DNA of 64,000 nucleotides from Croceibacterium atlanticum (GCF_001008165.2 NZ_CP011452.2:62001-126000); one strand, 5' to 3'; positions 48,280 through 57,971 are shown, counted from the first letter of the stretch. Translations and numbers: made by a program. The notes: a model not told the origin generated them from the letters alone.

Positions 48280-48613
48280 TGCCCGAAACTCCCGTCCAAT
48301 GAGTGGCCGACCCAATACCGGAGCGCTGTGGGAAGGAATACCCTGTGGCGGGCACTTCGCCCTGCGGTGCACTCGACTCATCCCGAAACAGTGAGAATTC
48401 GGAAACCTCCCCGCACAACTGGACGCTGCCTGTCGGCGCTGGTGAACGGTTAGCCGTGAGTGCGAGTCGGTTGCTGCTGCCCTACTCGTGCAGGAGCGGG
48501 CAGTGTGCCGCATCGATTCGCAAATATGGTGGCACAAAGAGAAATGGGGCCAGCCTTGCGGCCGGCCCCTGTTCACGGATGGCTTCGTCAACGCCTTGAC
48601 GAATCGTCCGAAA
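48280..48613 (-). other. Spacer between argG and the rlpA-like gene
   Basis: 334 bp without a supported gene; frames crossing it have no convincing start or family. It contains the argG terminator at 48546-48569 and, closer to 48280, presumably the promoter of the rlpA-like gene. A GGAATACCCTGTGG-type stretch near 48336 has no recognised motif. Confidence 0.45.
48546..48569 (-). terminator. Intrinsic terminator of argG
   Basis: Ten-base arms 48546-48555 and 48560-48569 (GGGGCCAGCC with GGCCGGCCCC, one mismatch) with loop TTGC. Read on the - strand the stem is followed by ATTTCTCTTT. It starts about 45 bp after the argG stop. Confidence 0.7.
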
Positions 48614-49831
48614 TTACTTGCCGTCGCGCTGGGCCAACAGGCGCAGGCGCAATGCGTTCAGCTTGATGAAGCCTTGCGCATCCTGCTGATCATAAGCGCC
48701 CGCGTCGTCTTCAAACGTGACGTGACGTTCGGAATAGAGCGAATCCGGGCTCTTGCGTCCGACGACGGAAGCGAGACCCTTGTACAGCTTCAGCCGTACG
48801 GCGCCGTTCACGCGTTCCTGGCTGTGGTCGATTGCGGCCTGCAGCATTTCACGCTCTGGCGAGAACCAGAAGCCGTTATAGATCAGCTCCGCATATTTCG
48901 GCATCAGCTCATCCTTGAGATGGGCCGCGCCGCGATCCAGCGTGATCTGTTCGATCCCGCGATGGGCGGCGGCATAGATCGTGCCACCCGGCGTTTCATA
49001 CATGCCGCGGCTCTTCATGCCGACGAAGCGGTTTTCGACCAGATCGAGCCGGCCGATGCCATGTTTGCGGCCAAGTTCGTTCAACTCGGTCAGCAGCGTG
49101 GCCGGGCTCATCGCCTTGCCGTTGAGCGAAATGCCATCGCCCTTGTCAAAGCCGATCTCGATATATTCGGGCGTGTCCGGCGCATCTTCGGGATTGACCG
49201 TGCGGGAATAGACATAATCCGGCGTTTCTTCCCACGGATCTTCCAGCACCTTGCCTTCGGAAGATGTGTGCAGGAGATTGGCATCGGTGGAGAAGGGGCT
49301 TTCGCCGCGCTTGTCCTTGGGCACCGAGATCTGGTGCTTTTCCGCCCATTCGATCAGCGCGCTGCGCGAACCGAGATCCCATTCGCGCCACGGCGCAATC
49401 ACCTTGATATCGGGATCGAGCGCATAGGCGGAAAGTTCGAAACGCACCTGGTCGTTGCCCTTGCCGGTCGCGCCATGGGCAATTGCATCGGCGCCGGTTT
49501 CGCGCGCGATTTCGATCAGCCGCTTGGAAATGAGCGGTCGCGCGATGGAAGTGCCGAGCAGATAGTCGCCTTCATACCGGGCATTGGCGCGGAACATGGG
49601 GAAGACGAAATCACGCACGAATTCCTCGCGCACGTCTTCGATATAGATATGTTCGTCAGGAATGCCCATCAGGCGCGCCTTCTGGCGGGCGGGTTCGATC
49701 TCTTCGCCCTGGCCCAGATCGGCCGTGAAGGTGACGACTTCGCAATTGTAGGTCACCTGCAGCCACTTGGCGATCACGCTGGTGTCGAGGCCGCCGGAAT
49801 AGGCGAGGACGACACGCTTGATATCGGACAT
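48614..49831 (-). CDS. argG: Argininosuccinate synthase
   Basis: 405 residues. Joins citrulline and aspartate with ATP in arginine biosynthesis. The PP-loop-like [15 protein letters not shown] is at residues 9-23; [13 protein letters not shown] and [18 protein letters not shown] are typical. AGGAGCCTTTCGA precedes the ATG. No other arg genes are adjacent; an intrinsic terminator follows. Confidence 0.97.
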   Translation of the reverse strand: MSDIKRVVLAYSGGLDTSVIAKWLQVTYNCEVVTFTADLGQGEEIEPARQKARLMGIPDEHIYIEDVREEFVRDFVFPMFRANARYEGDYLLGTSIARPLISKRLIEIARETGADAIAHGATGKGNDQVRFELSAYALDPDIKVIAPWREWDLGSRSALIEWAEKHQISVPKDKRGESPFSTDANLLHTSSEGKVLEDPWEETPDYVYSRTVNPEDAPDTPEYIEIGFDKGDGISLNGKAMSPATLLTELNELGRKHGIGRLDLVENRFVGMKSRGMYETPGGTIYAAAHRGIEQITLDRGAAHLKDELMPKYAELIYNGFWFSPEREMLQAAIDHSQERVNGAVRLKLYKGLASVVGRKSPDSLYSERHVTFEDDAGAYDQQDAQGFIKLNALRLRLLAQRDGK

Positions 49832-50025
49832 TCGAAAGGCTCCTGCGGGGTTGATCGCGCGCCGTTAACAGGCCCGGCGGAATTAGGCCAGTTCCCTCAA
49901 TCGATCTGTGCGGCATCCCTTTGTGGATTGAACCGCGAGATATGGTCCAGCCAGGCCCTGGGCTTGCACGGCAGATTCTCGGCATCGGTGCAGGCATCCG
50001 GAAATGACTGACGCATCGGAGAAGA

Positions 50026-51387
50026 TTATTCAGCCGGTTTTGCCTCCGCAAGAGGGGCCCGTTTCGATATGCGGTGCATGAGTGAAGGGAGGTGAGCGCC
50101 AAGCGCGGCGGCACGCAGGATATAGCTGGCCGTGAAAGCGATCCACACGCCCCAATTTCCATGAGGGCGAAGCGCGAAATCAAGCGCCAGATAGGAAAGC
50201 GTGGAAATCACCGCAGCATTGCGCAGCGCCCGGCCGGCAGTGGCGCCGATGAAGATCCCGTCCAGAAGCCAGCTCGGCATTCCCAGAACGGGGATCAATG
50301 CGGCAAAGAACAGGAAATCGCGCGCGATAGCGCGTGTTTCGGGATCCGTGGTTATCGCATGGATGGCCGCGCTGCCGCCAAGCCAGAAGACAAGCGAAAG
50401 CAGCACGCCGCCAAGCAGAGAGAACTCACCCGCCAGCCTGATTGCGCGGCGGAACTGCTGCGGCGAATTTGCGCCGATCGCCTTGCCGATGCGCGATTCG
50501 GCGGTGAAGGCGAAAGCATCCAGAACGAATGCCGCCACGCTCACGAATTGCAGCAGCACATGGTTCGCCGCCAGGGTCACGGCGCCGAGCCGGGCACCGG
50601 CATTGGCGAACCAGGCGAACAGGAAAAGCAGGGCGATGGTGCGGATCATGAGGTCGCGATTGACCGCGAAGAGCCGCGCCAGTGCCGCCCGATCAAACAC
50701 CATGCTGGCCCCGAGATCTCGGAAGATGGCGAATGGCGAACGGCCGGCAATTTGCGTGGCCACCACAAGGCCGGTTGCCAGCGCAATCCATTCCGCGCCG
50801 GCCGTGCCCAGTCCCACGCCCCGTGCACCCATGCCGAGGCCCCAGACAAAGCCGATATCGAGCGCGATATTGGCGATGTTCATGACCACTTGCAGCAGCA
50901 GCGCGGCGCGGGTTCGGCCAAGGCCGAGCAGCCAGCCATTGATGGCAAAGACGCACAGGGCTGCGGGGGCGCCGAAAAAGCGCGCGCCGACATAACCGCC
51001 CGCTTCGCGGCTGACTTCTTCTCCTCCGGCAAGCAGGGCGAAGGCCAGTTCGCCGATGGGCCATTGCAGCAGCACCAGAACAAAACCGATTGCAGCCCCG
51101 ATGGCCAGTGAACGTAGCAGCAATGCGGCCACCTCGCGCTCGTCGCCGGACCCTTCGGCCTGGGCGGTCAGCCCGGTCATCCCCATGCGCAGGAAGCCGA
51201 AGCTCCAGAAGACCATGGAAATGATCGTTGCCCCGAGAGCCACGCCGGCCAGCGCGGCGGCATCCCCGGTTCGGCCGACCACGGCCGCATCGACAATTCC
51301 GACCAGCGGGACAGATGCCTGGCCAAGCATTATCGGCCAGGCCTGCGCAAAGATCGAAGCGCGGGTGAGGGGCTGGGTCTTCTGCAT
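50026..51387 (-). CDS. MATE-family efflux transporter
   Basis: 453 residues with about twelve membrane segments in two halves. N-terminal FAQAWPIMLGQASVPLVGIV and AAVVGRTGDAAALAGVALG are typical of the DinF-like MATE group. These export drugs or cations in exchange for Na+ or H+. A cluster of basic residues and RISKRAPLAEAKPAE is at the cytoplasmic C-terminus. Substrate not predictable. Stands 36 bp upstream of the cfa pair's end, same strand. Confidence 0.9.
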   Translation of the reverse strand: MQKTQPLTRASIFAQAWPIMLGQASVPLVGIVDAAVVGRTGDAAALAGVALGATIISMVFWSFGFLRMGMTGLTAQAEGSGDEREVAALLLRSLAIGAAIGFVLVLLQWPIGELAFALLAGGEEVSREAGGYVGARFFGAPAALCVFAINGWLLGLGRTRAALLLQVVMNIANIALDIGFVWGLGMGARGVGLGTAGAEWIALATGLVVATQIAGRSPFAIFRDLGASMVFDRAALARLFAVNRDLMIRTIALLFLFAWFANAGARLGAVTLAANHVLLQFVSVAAFVLDAFAFTAESRIGKAIGANSPQQFRRAIRLAGEFSLLGGVLLSLVFWLGGSAAIHAITTDPETRAIARDFLFFAALIPVLGMPSWLLDGIFIGATAGRALRNAAVISTLSYLALDFALRPHGNWGVWIAFTASYILRAAALGAHLPSLMHRISKRAPLAEAKPAE

Positions 51388-51423
51388 GGGGCGGGGCCTT
51401 ACCCGCTTGCCCCCGGCTTGTCG

Positions 51424-52698
51424 TTACCTGGCCGGCCGGGGTTCCTGTTCCGGCGCCTGGAGCAGCGCGTTCTCCGCCTTTTCCATATAGTTGCGGGTGA
51501 GGGGCAGGGCGTCGCGCTGGCGGATATACTGGATCTGGTAATTGCACATTCCGCCGAATGTGAAGGAAGTGGCCGCGCCCGCGAGATAGAAGGTCCACAT
51601 GCGGAAGAAGCGATCGTCATACATGGCGACGATCGCATCCTTGTTGGCCATGCAGTTGGCATACCATTCGTCGATCGTCTTTGCGTAGTGGACGCGCAAT
51701 GTCTCCACATCGCTGGCGATCAGGCGGACCTTCTCGCTGGCTTCCACCGTTTCGCTCAAGGCCGGGATATAGCCGCCCGGGAAGATATATTTATCGGTGA
51801 ATGCGTCGGTAAAGCCGGGCTTGCCCATGCGGCCGATCGTGTGGATCAAGGCGACGCCGTCTTCCTTCATCAATCGCGCGCAGGTGCGGAAGAAGGTTTC
51901 ATATTGCGGCGTGCCGACATGTTCGAACATGCCGACTGACACGATCCTGTCGAACTGGTCCCCGCGATCCGGCAATTCACGATAATCGATCAGTTCAAAG
52001 CGAACCTTGTCGGCCACGCCCGCGGCCTCTGCCCGCTTCCGGGCGAGGGCGAGCTGTTCTTCGCTGAGAGTGATGCCGAGCACATCCACCCCGGCACGCT
52101 GGGCCAGAAAGATTGCCATGCCGCCCCACCCGCAGCCGATATCGAGCACGCGCTGGCCGGGTTTCAGGTCCAGCTTGGCGGCGATATGCGCGAGCTTCGC
52201 CTCCTGCGCCTGGGCCAGCGTTTCCACGCCTTCCGCCCAGTAGGCGCAGCTATATTGCATATGTTCGGGATCGAGCATCAGCTCGTAAAGCGCGTTGCCG
52301 ATATCGTAGTGATGGGCGACATTACGCTTGGAACTGCCCGGCTTGTTGAAAGACCGGATCAGGGATTTTGCGCGCGATATAACGCGTTTGTGCAGTTTGG
52401 GTGAGCCCAGGTCACGGCCTGCATCCCACCGGCTGTTCGCGCGGGCGAGGATGACGAGCTGCATGATGTCGCCGCGATCGAGCTGGATCCGGCCATCCAT
52501 ATAGGCTTCGGCCACGCCCAATCTGATATCCAGGACTATGTCCCGCGGAACCTTGCTGTCCGTGAAGCGAATGGCGACATCGGGGAAACCGGGCGCCGGT
52601 TCCCCGAAGGTCTTTTTCGTCCCGTCGGCGTAGGTGAGTTCCAGCGTGCCCTTGTGAATGAGCGAGGACAGCAATCGATCGATCAGGCGTGTGCTCAT
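51424..52698 (-). CDS. Cyclopropane-fatty-acyl-phospholipid synthase family protein (copy 1)
   Basis: 424 residues from the ATG at 52698; the frame extends further upstream into the neighbouring gene and is rejected. N-terminal lipid-binding-type domain (residues 1-125), then an SAM-dependent methyltransferase domain with VLDIGCGWGGMAIFLAQ. HMQYSCAYWAEG and the C-terminal GGMCNYQIQYIRQRD match the Cfa family. Cfa methylates the double bond of membrane phospholipid acyl chains. Tandem with copy 2, 23 bp downstream of it, so probably one operon; one copy could have another methyl transfer reaction. Confidence 0.88.
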   Translation of the reverse strand: MSTRLIDRLLSSLIHKGTLELTYADGTKKTFGEPAPGFPDVAIRFTDSKVPRDIVLDIRLGVAEAYMDGRIQLDRGDIMQLVILARANSRWDAGRDLGSPKLHKRVISRAKSLIRSFNKPGSSKRNVAHHYDIGNALYELMLDPEHMQYSCAYWAEGVETLAQAQEAKLAHIAAKLDLKPGQRVLDIGCGWGGMAIFLAQRAGVDVLGITLSEEQLALARKRAEAAGVADKVRFELIDYRELPDRGDQFDRIVSVGMFEHVGTPQYETFFRTCARLMKEDGVALIHTIGRMGKPGFTDAFTDKYIFPGGYIPALSETVEASEKVRLIASDVETLRVHYAKTIDEWYANCMANKDAIVAMYDDRFFRMWTFYLAGAATSFTFGGMCNYQIQYIRQRDALPLTRNYMEKAENALLQAPEQEPRPAR

Positions 52699-52721
52699 GC
52701 TCTGGTGCTCTCTGGTTATGT

Positions 52722-53993
52722 TTACTCTGCGGCTTGTGCCAGATGCCAGACGGGCGGATCCTCGCTTTCCCGCAGCCGCGTGGCTTCTTCTTCCATATAT
52801 TCGCGGGTCATGGGGATCGCCGCCCGGTCCTTCACATACTGGATCTGCCAGTTGACCAGCGTGCCGTGGCGGAAACTCTGTTCCGCCCCGGCGAGATAGA
52901 ACTGCCACATGCGATAGAATTGTTCGTCATACATATGGACGATCTCGTCCCTGTGCATGACCGTGCGGTTGTACCATTCTTCCAGCGTATGGCTGTAATG
53001 GAAGCGCATCGCCTCCACATCCATCACCTGCCAGCCATAGCGTTCGCTCTGGGTCACCAGTTCGGACAGGGCCGGGATATAACCGCCCGGGAAGATGTAT
53101 TTGCGGGTCCACGCATCGGTGAAGCCCGGCGGGCCCGCACGCCCGCAGCAATGGGAAAACATCACGCCGTCCGGTTTCAGCAGACGGTTCGTATGTTCGA
53201 AGAACTGCGGATAATGCGGCGTGCCGACATGTTCCAGCAGACCGACCGAGCTGATCCGGTCGAACTGTCCCTGCACGTCGCGATAGTCCATCAGCGCGAA
53301 CTTCACCTTGTCGTCCACGCCGGCGGCTTTCGCACGTTCCTGGCAGAAGGCGATCTGGTCCGGCGCGAGCGCCACGCCGAGCACTTCGCAATCATAATGC
53401 TTGTTGAGATACATGGCGAAGCCGCCCCAGCCACAGCCGATATCGAGCACTTTCATGCCCGGCTTCAGATACATCTTGGCCGCCATATGGGCCTTCTTGT
53501 CGAGCTGGGCCTTTTCCAGGCTGTTCGCCGTGTCGCGGTAATAGGCCATCGTATATTGGCGGTCCTCGTCGAGGAACAGCTCGTACAGGCGGCGGGTCAG
53601 ATTATAGGTGTGTTCGGCATTCTTGCGCGCCTTGCTGCGCAAATTGATGCTGTCGGCTTTCGCCGCGACCTTTTGCGCCAGACGCTTCAGCGGGCCCTGC
53701 GGCTGAAGCGCGCGGTCGCCATGGGCCTTGGACTGTTCGGTGACGAACAGGATCATGTCGCGAATATCGTGGGGCGGATCGACTTCCAGCCAGCCCCGCA
53801 TATAGGCTTCGCCCGCGCCCACTTGCGGATAGCGGGCAATGTGGGCGGCAGCTTTCGGATGCGTCAGCCGGATATTCAGCGTGTCTCCACTATCGCCGCC
53901 GGGGCCGAATTCGTAAATCTTGCCATCGTGGTCGGTAATAATCAGCTGGCCTTTTCGGATCAGCTTCCCAAGCATCTTATTCAGCAACCACAT
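52722..53993 (-). CDS. Cyclopropane-fatty-acyl-phospholipid synthase family protein (copy 2)
   Basis: 423 residues. Same architecture as copy 1: N-terminal domain, then VLDIGCGWGGFAMYLNKHYD, SSVGLLEHVGTPHYPQFFEH, FPGGYIPALSELV and the C-terminal GTLVNWQIQYVKDR. Copy 1 has CNYQIQY where this has VNWQIQY, so the two differ at a position near the active site of the family; identity looks moderate, indicating an old duplication. The start codon ATG lies in a CCACATGTGG palindrome. Confidence 0.88.
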   Translation of the reverse strand: MWLLNKMLGKLIRKGQLIITDHDGKIYEFGPGGDSGDTLNIRLTHPKAAAHIARYPQVGAGEAYMRGWLEVDPPHDIRDMILFVTEQSKAHGDRALQPQGPLKRLAQKVAAKADSINLRSKARKNAEHTYNLTRRLYELFLDEDRQYTMAYYRDTANSLEKAQLDKKAHMAAKMYLKPGMKVLDIGCGWGGFAMYLNKHYDCEVLGVALAPDQIAFCQERAKAAGVDDKVKFALMDYRDVQGQFDRISSVGLLEHVGTPHYPQFFEHTNRLLKPDGVMFSHCCGRAGPPGFTDAWTRKYIFPGGYIPALSELVTQSERYGWQVMDVEAMRFHYSHTLEEWYNRTVMHRDEIVHMYDEQFYRMWQFYLAGAEQSFRHGTLVNWQIQYVKDRAAIPMTREYMEEEATRLRESEDPPVWHLAQAAE

Positions 53994-54105
53994 GTGGTGC
54001 GTGTCCCCCAGATATCGCTATGTGAATGCCACTAGACCGGGGGCATTGCCGGCTGTCAATCTGGCCATGGCCCGCAGATGTGGCCGAAAATGCGCCGGCG
54101 CCGGA

Positions 54106-54846
54106 TCAGATCCCCGCATACCATTGGTAGCCGGTGCGATCTTCCCAATAACCGCCTTGTCCCTGGCCCACATCGGCAAGGCTCGCCACGGCTTCCACGC
54201 CGGTCAGATACTTCGCGCTCTTGTAACCCAGTTGCCGTTCGATCCGCACGCGCAGCGGCGCGCCATTGCGCATGGGCAGCGGTTCCTCGTTCAGTTCATG
54301 GGCGATGATGGTCTGCGGATGATAGGCATCCGCCAGATCGACGCTTTCGTAATATTTGCCGCCATTCAGCGTGTCGGCGCAGTGGAACACGACGAATTTC
54401 GCTTCCGGCCGAAGCTGGGCGAGGTCGAGGATATGGCCCAGTTGCGGCCCGGTCCACTGGCCGATCGCGCTCCAACCCTCCACGCAATCATGCCGGGTTA
54501 TCTGGGTTCTCTGCGGCATGGCTTTCAATTGCGCCATGGAAAGCGACAATTCCCGTTCGACCAGGCCGGTTATGGCAAGGTTCCAATCCGCGAAACCGTT
54601 TTCCAGAGCCGCCTGATAGGCCGGGTCCTCAATCTGGGTCGTGCCATTGCCGCGGAAGAAGGGTGAAATGTCGGCTTTCGTATATTCCGGCGCCAGTGCC
54701 TGATCGCCGCCGATCGCGCGGTGGGCGCCGCGATGCAGGTCCTCCGCCTTGTCCACCGCCGCGCCGAACCATTTGCTGTCGCTGATTTTGGAACAGCCGG
54801 CCGTCAACGTGGCGGCAAGACCGGCGATCACGTTACGCCTTTTCAT
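54106..54846 (-). CDS. Tat-exported lipoprotein molybdopterin oxidoreductase (sulfite-oxidase fold)
   Basis: 246 residues. MKRRNVIAGLAATLTAGCSK combines a twin-arginine motif with a lipobox (LTAG before C18), so it is probably a Tat-exported lipoprotein. The sulfite oxidase-type molybdopterin domain has the molybdenum-ligand cysteine in TRHDCVEGWSAIGQW (C121). Likely a periplasmic reductase such as the MsrP group; substrate unknown. It overlaps the cytochrome b gene by 14 bp, which would supply electrons. The C-terminus ends in DRTGYQWYAGI. Confidence 0.88.
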   Translation of the reverse strand: MKRRNVIAGLAATLTAGCSKISDSKWFGAAVDKAEDLHRGAHRAIGGDQALAPEYTKADISPFFRGNGTTQIEDPAYQAALENGFADWNLAITGLVERELSLSMAQLKAMPQRTQITRHDCVEGWSAIGQWTGPQLGHILDLAQLRPEAKFVVFHCADTLNGGKYYESVDLADAYHPQTIIAHELNEEPLPMRNGAPLRVRIERQLGYKSAKYLTGVEAVASLADVGQGQGGYWEDRTGYQWYAGI

Positions 54847-55507
54847 CGATCCGACCTCCGGTGATCATGTCGCGCAGCTGGCCGAACGGCCCGGACAGCA
54901 GCACCAGCAGAATGTGAATGACGAAAAAGGCGAAGATCAGCCAGGCGCAGATGAAGTGGATCGAACGCGCGCTCTGCCTCCCGCCGAAAATATCGGTCAG
55001 CCAGGGCAGGGCAGCTTCCATGCCGGGGCTCATCACCATGCCGGTGAAGATCATCAGTGGCAGCAGCACGAAGATTACCCCGCCATAGGATGCCTTTTGC
55101 AGGAAATTGTACTTTCCCGGCCCGTGGTGGAAATCGAACTTCAGATGGGCGCGAATATCGGACCGGATGGCTGCTGGCGCCCATTCCGCCCGGCGCGTGG
55201 CGATGTCCCGCCGGAAATGGCCGTTCAGCAGCGCCACGAGCATGAATAGCAGCAACGATACCGCGAAGACCCAGGCGAAGATGACATGCCAGTCCCGCGC
55301 CGTGGCGAGGCTGTAATATCCCGGGATCGTCGCCCATCCGGGGAAGCGCGGCACATGCAGCCAGGCAGCGGAAGGTTCAAAACCCCAGTCTCCCCAATAG
55401 AGGCGGGGATGGGCGTTGGAGATGTTTAGCCCCGACATGAACAGCACGACCAGGCTGACAACATTCAGCCAATGCCAGATGCGCGTGGTCAACGCGTGCT
55501 TTTTCAT
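54833..55507 (-). CDS. Cytochrome b561-like membrane electron carrier
   Basis: 224 residues, four membrane segments. Candidate heme-ligand histidines are in TRIWHWLN (segment 1), ATARDWHVIFAW (segment 2), ARSIHFICAW and VIHILLVLL (segments 3-4). Related proteins feed electrons from the quinone pool to periplasmic molybdenum enzymes. Start ATG overlaps the SDR stop by four bases (ATGA) and its end overlaps the molybdoenzyme, so the three genes form one tightly coupled operon. Confidence 0.88.
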   Translation of the reverse strand: MKKHALTTRIWHWLNVVSLVVLFMSGLNISNAHPRLYWGDWGFEPSAAWLHVPRFPGWATIPGYYSLATARDWHVIFAWVFAVSLLLFMLVALLNGHFRRDIATRRAEWAPAAIRSDIRAHLKFDFHHGPGKYNFLQKASYGGVIFVLLPLMIFTGMVMSPGMEAALPWLTDIFGGRQSARSIHFICAWLIFAFFVIHILLVLLSGPFGQLRDMITGGRIDEKA

Positions 55508-56268
55508 CGCCGCTCATCTCCCTCTTCGGTGAGATACATCACGTCGCGCGGTTGCGACAGCAAGTGTTGGCCTGAATCGATGAACAGGCGCTGGCCGCTC
55601 GCCATCGGGCCGGTGGCGAGGAAATAAGCGGCATCGGCAACCTCCTGAGCTGAAGTGCGGCGGCGCAGCGGGTTCATCCGGTGCGTGCGCTCGGCATCTT
55701 CAGGCGCCTGGTCATGACTGGCGAGGATGGCGCCGGGGGCCAGTTCATATATCCTGTCCTCAACCGCCGCAGTCATGGCGAGCATGGGCACGGTCGCCGC
55801 CAATGCGTGCTTGCTCATCGTGTAGGAGAAGAAGTCGGGATTGGGATTGGCCAGTTTCTGGTCCGTCAGCTGGATTACCCGCCGCCCATTGGCGGAGCGC
55901 GCCTGGGCGAAAAAGAGCTGGGCCATGAGAGCCGGGGCCAGTGCGTTGATCTGCATCGCCTGCGCATTCGTTGCCGGGTCCAGTCCGGTCGCGGAATCGG
56001 GGCGAAATACCGATGCGGAATTGATCAGCACCCGCCAATCGCCATGTCGCGCGGCGAGATCGGCGATCATGCGCCGTGCCGCCTGATTGTCCGCCAGATC
56101 GCAGCGGATCACTTCGGCGCTATCCAGTTGGGCGGCAAGCTTTTCCGCCTCCACCAGCGAAGTGTTGCAATGCAGGGCGACATGCCATCCCGCTTCGCCA
56201 AAGCGGCGGGCGATGGCAGCGCCGATCCGCTTCGCCCCGCCGGTAACGAGGACGCAGGGCCGCGTCAT
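55504..56268 (-). CDS. Pteridine reductase-like short-chain dehydrogenase
   Basis: 254 residues from the ATG giving MTRPCVLVTGGAKRIGAAIA. NADPH-binding TGGAKRIG is the variant typical of pteridine reductases. The active site carries D136, Y149 and K153, with the same spacing as the Asp-Tyr-Lys triad of Leishmania PTR1 (YTMSK here), in place of the usual Ser. The C-terminal RRRTSAQEVADAAYFLA and SGQHLLSQPRDVMY agree with the FolM-like group. First gene of the operon with cytochrome b and the molybdoenzyme. Confidence 0.85.
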   Translation of the reverse strand: MTRPCVLVTGGAKRIGAAIARRFGEAGWHVALHCNTSLVEAEKLAAQLDSAEVIRCDLADNQAARRMIADLAARHGDWRVLINSASVFRPDSATGLDPATNAQAMQINALAPALMAQLFFAQARSANGRRVIQLTDQKLANPNPDFFSYTMSKHALAATVPMLAMTAAVEDRIYELAPGAILASHDQAPEDAERTHRMNPLRRRTSAQEVADAAYFLATGPMASGQRLFIDSGQHLLSQPRDVMYLTEEGDERR

Positions 56269-56420
56269 GGCGCGCCTTTCCGTCCGGCGGCTGGAACAGT
56301 TGGAACACGGTTCTGTGCGCAAAAATATCGAACCCGGACAATGTCATGTGCGATGCCGGGAGAATGCGATGAAACAAACGCGCTCATTCACCCATTGCAG
56401 CACAACCGGCTGGAATAGGA

Positions 56421-56446
56421 AAGGGCGGGCGCTTGATGGCGCCCTT
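56421..56446 (-). terminator. Hairpin at the end of the HerA-like gene
   Basis: AAGGGCG (56421-56427) and CGCCCTT (56440-56446) pair perfectly; on the - strand TTTCC follows. It touches the stop codon of the gene. Likely terminator, moderately T-rich only. Confidence 0.5.
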
Positions 56447-57897
56447 CAGGCAGCAGCGGTCGTCAGGTTGAGATGGGGGATGGCCACGGTGCGCCTTCCG
56501 CCGAAATCGGTGCGGACAACCATCAGCCCCTGGCGTTCGAAATAATCCATCAGGCGCTGGACGCGGCGCGGGGAATTCGTGCCATATACACGCGCCAGTT
56601 CGTCATCATCCGGGCAGGGATCGCCCGCCCCGGCGGATCGGGCAATAAGCAGGAACGGGGCCAGCAATTCGTCCGGCACGGATGCTGCCAGCTCCAGTAT
56701 CGGGGCGAGTTCCGGATCGCTGTCATCGAAACCGGCCAATGCCATGGCGAAACGCCGTTTGAACTGCGCGGCGTTCAACGCATTGGCGGGCGCGCCGCGC
56801 ATCCGGCAGCGGATAGAGAAATCCTGATAGAGCGAGGCCGGCTGCTGGAAGGAGGCATCCTCCTCTGCCGCCATTTCCATCAGCACTTGGCGCAGCAGCG
56901 CCTCGGTTTCCTCCGCATTGGCTGCTGGCAGGTCCGGCACCGGGGCGTGGGCTTCGAAATGGGCGATGCGGCTTTGCAGCTCTTCCGATTCCTCACGCGG
57001 AGGAGGGGGCGGCGGCGGAGCAGGGCGAGCGGCCACTTCTTCCGCCAGCCCATCATGCAGGAGGGCCTGCATATCTTCGCCAGAAGCGGCGGGCGGCGGC
57101 ATCAGGCCGCCGATCATGGAGCGGCCCTGCGTGCGAACGGAGCCGATCTTTACCGACACCGGCCGCCGGCTGACCGCCGGGCCGAGGCCGAGGAAATGGC
57201 CGCGTTCCAGATCGCGGATCCGTTCTGCCTGCCGCCGTTCCATGCCCAGCAGATCGGCCGCCCGGACCATGTCGATATCCAGGAAAGTCCGCCCCATCAG
57301 GAAGTTGGATGCTTCCGCGGCGACATTCTTGGCCAGTTTTGCCAGACGCTGCGTGGCAATGACGCCCGCAAGACCGCGCTTGCGCCCGCGGCACATCAAG
57401 TTCGTCATCGCGCCCAGCGACAGGCGGCGGGCTTCCTCGCTCACTTCACCCGCGGCGGAAGGGGCGAAAAGCTGCGCTTCGTCCACCGTCACAATGGCCG
57501 GATACCAATGTTGCGGCGGCGCATCGAACAGCGCGGAAAGGAACAGGGCGGCGCAGCGCATCTGCCCGTCCACCTCCAGCCCGTCCAGCGCCAGCACTAC
57601 GGATGCGCGATGTTCGCGGATGCGCGCGGCAAGCCGTTCGATCTCGCTATCGGCATAGGCGGATCCGTCGATCACGACATGGCCGAATTCTTCCGCCAGC
57701 GTGACGAAATCGCCTTCCGGGTCGATCACGACCTGCTGCACCAAGGCGGCGCTTTCTTCCAGCAGGCGGCGCAGCAGATGCGATTTGCCCGACCCGCTAT
57801 TGCCCTGGACGAGCAGGCGGGTGGCGAGGAGTTCCTCGATATCGATGCCGACGGGGGCCCCGCGCTCGTCGGTGCCGATTTCGATTCTGCTGTTCAC
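56446..57897 (-). CDS. HerA-like ATPase with C-terminal winged helix
   Basis: 483 residues. HerA/FtsK-type ATP-binding domain: Walker A GNSGSGKS at residues 32-39, Walker B AIVTVDEAQLF near 140, and RGRKRGLAGVIATQRLAKL as a sensor-like motif. A Pro-rich linker (PPPPPPPP near residue 297), then two helical regions and a winged-helix-like C-terminus (RVQRLMDYFERQGLMVVR). HerA normally works with the nuclease NurA on DNA ends; no NurA-like gene is adjacent. Probably a DNA-translocating ATPase or ATP-dependent remodeler. Role in this organism unknown. Confidence 0.8.
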   Translation of the reverse strand: MNSRIEIGTDERGAPVGIDIEELLATRLLVQGNSGSGKSHLLRRLLEESAALVQQVVIDPEGDFVTLAEEFGHVVIDGSAYADSEIERLAARIREHRASVVLALDGLEVDGQMRCAALFLSALFDAPPQHWYPAIVTVDEAQLFAPSAAGEVSEEARRLSLGAMTNLMCRGRKRGLAGVIATQRLAKLAKNVAAEASNFLMGRTFLDIDMVRAADLLGMERRQAERIRDLERGHFLGLGPAVSRRPVSVKIGSVRTQGRSMIGGLMPPPAASGEDMQALLHDGLAEEVAARPAPPPPPPPREESEELQSRIAHFEAHAPVPDLPAANAEETEALLRQVLMEMAAEEDASFQQPASLYQDFSIRCRMRGAPANALNAAQFKRRFAMALAGFDDSDPELAPILELAASVPDELLAPFLLIARSAGAGDPCPDDDELARVYGTNSPRRVQRLMDYFERQGLMVVRTDFGGRRTVAIPHLNLTTAAA

Positions 57898-57971
57898 GAT
57901 TGCCCCTGCCTAGCCGCTGGCGCGCCTGGGCCAAAGGGCGCTGGCGAGTTTTCCAGAGATCGCGAACCAGT

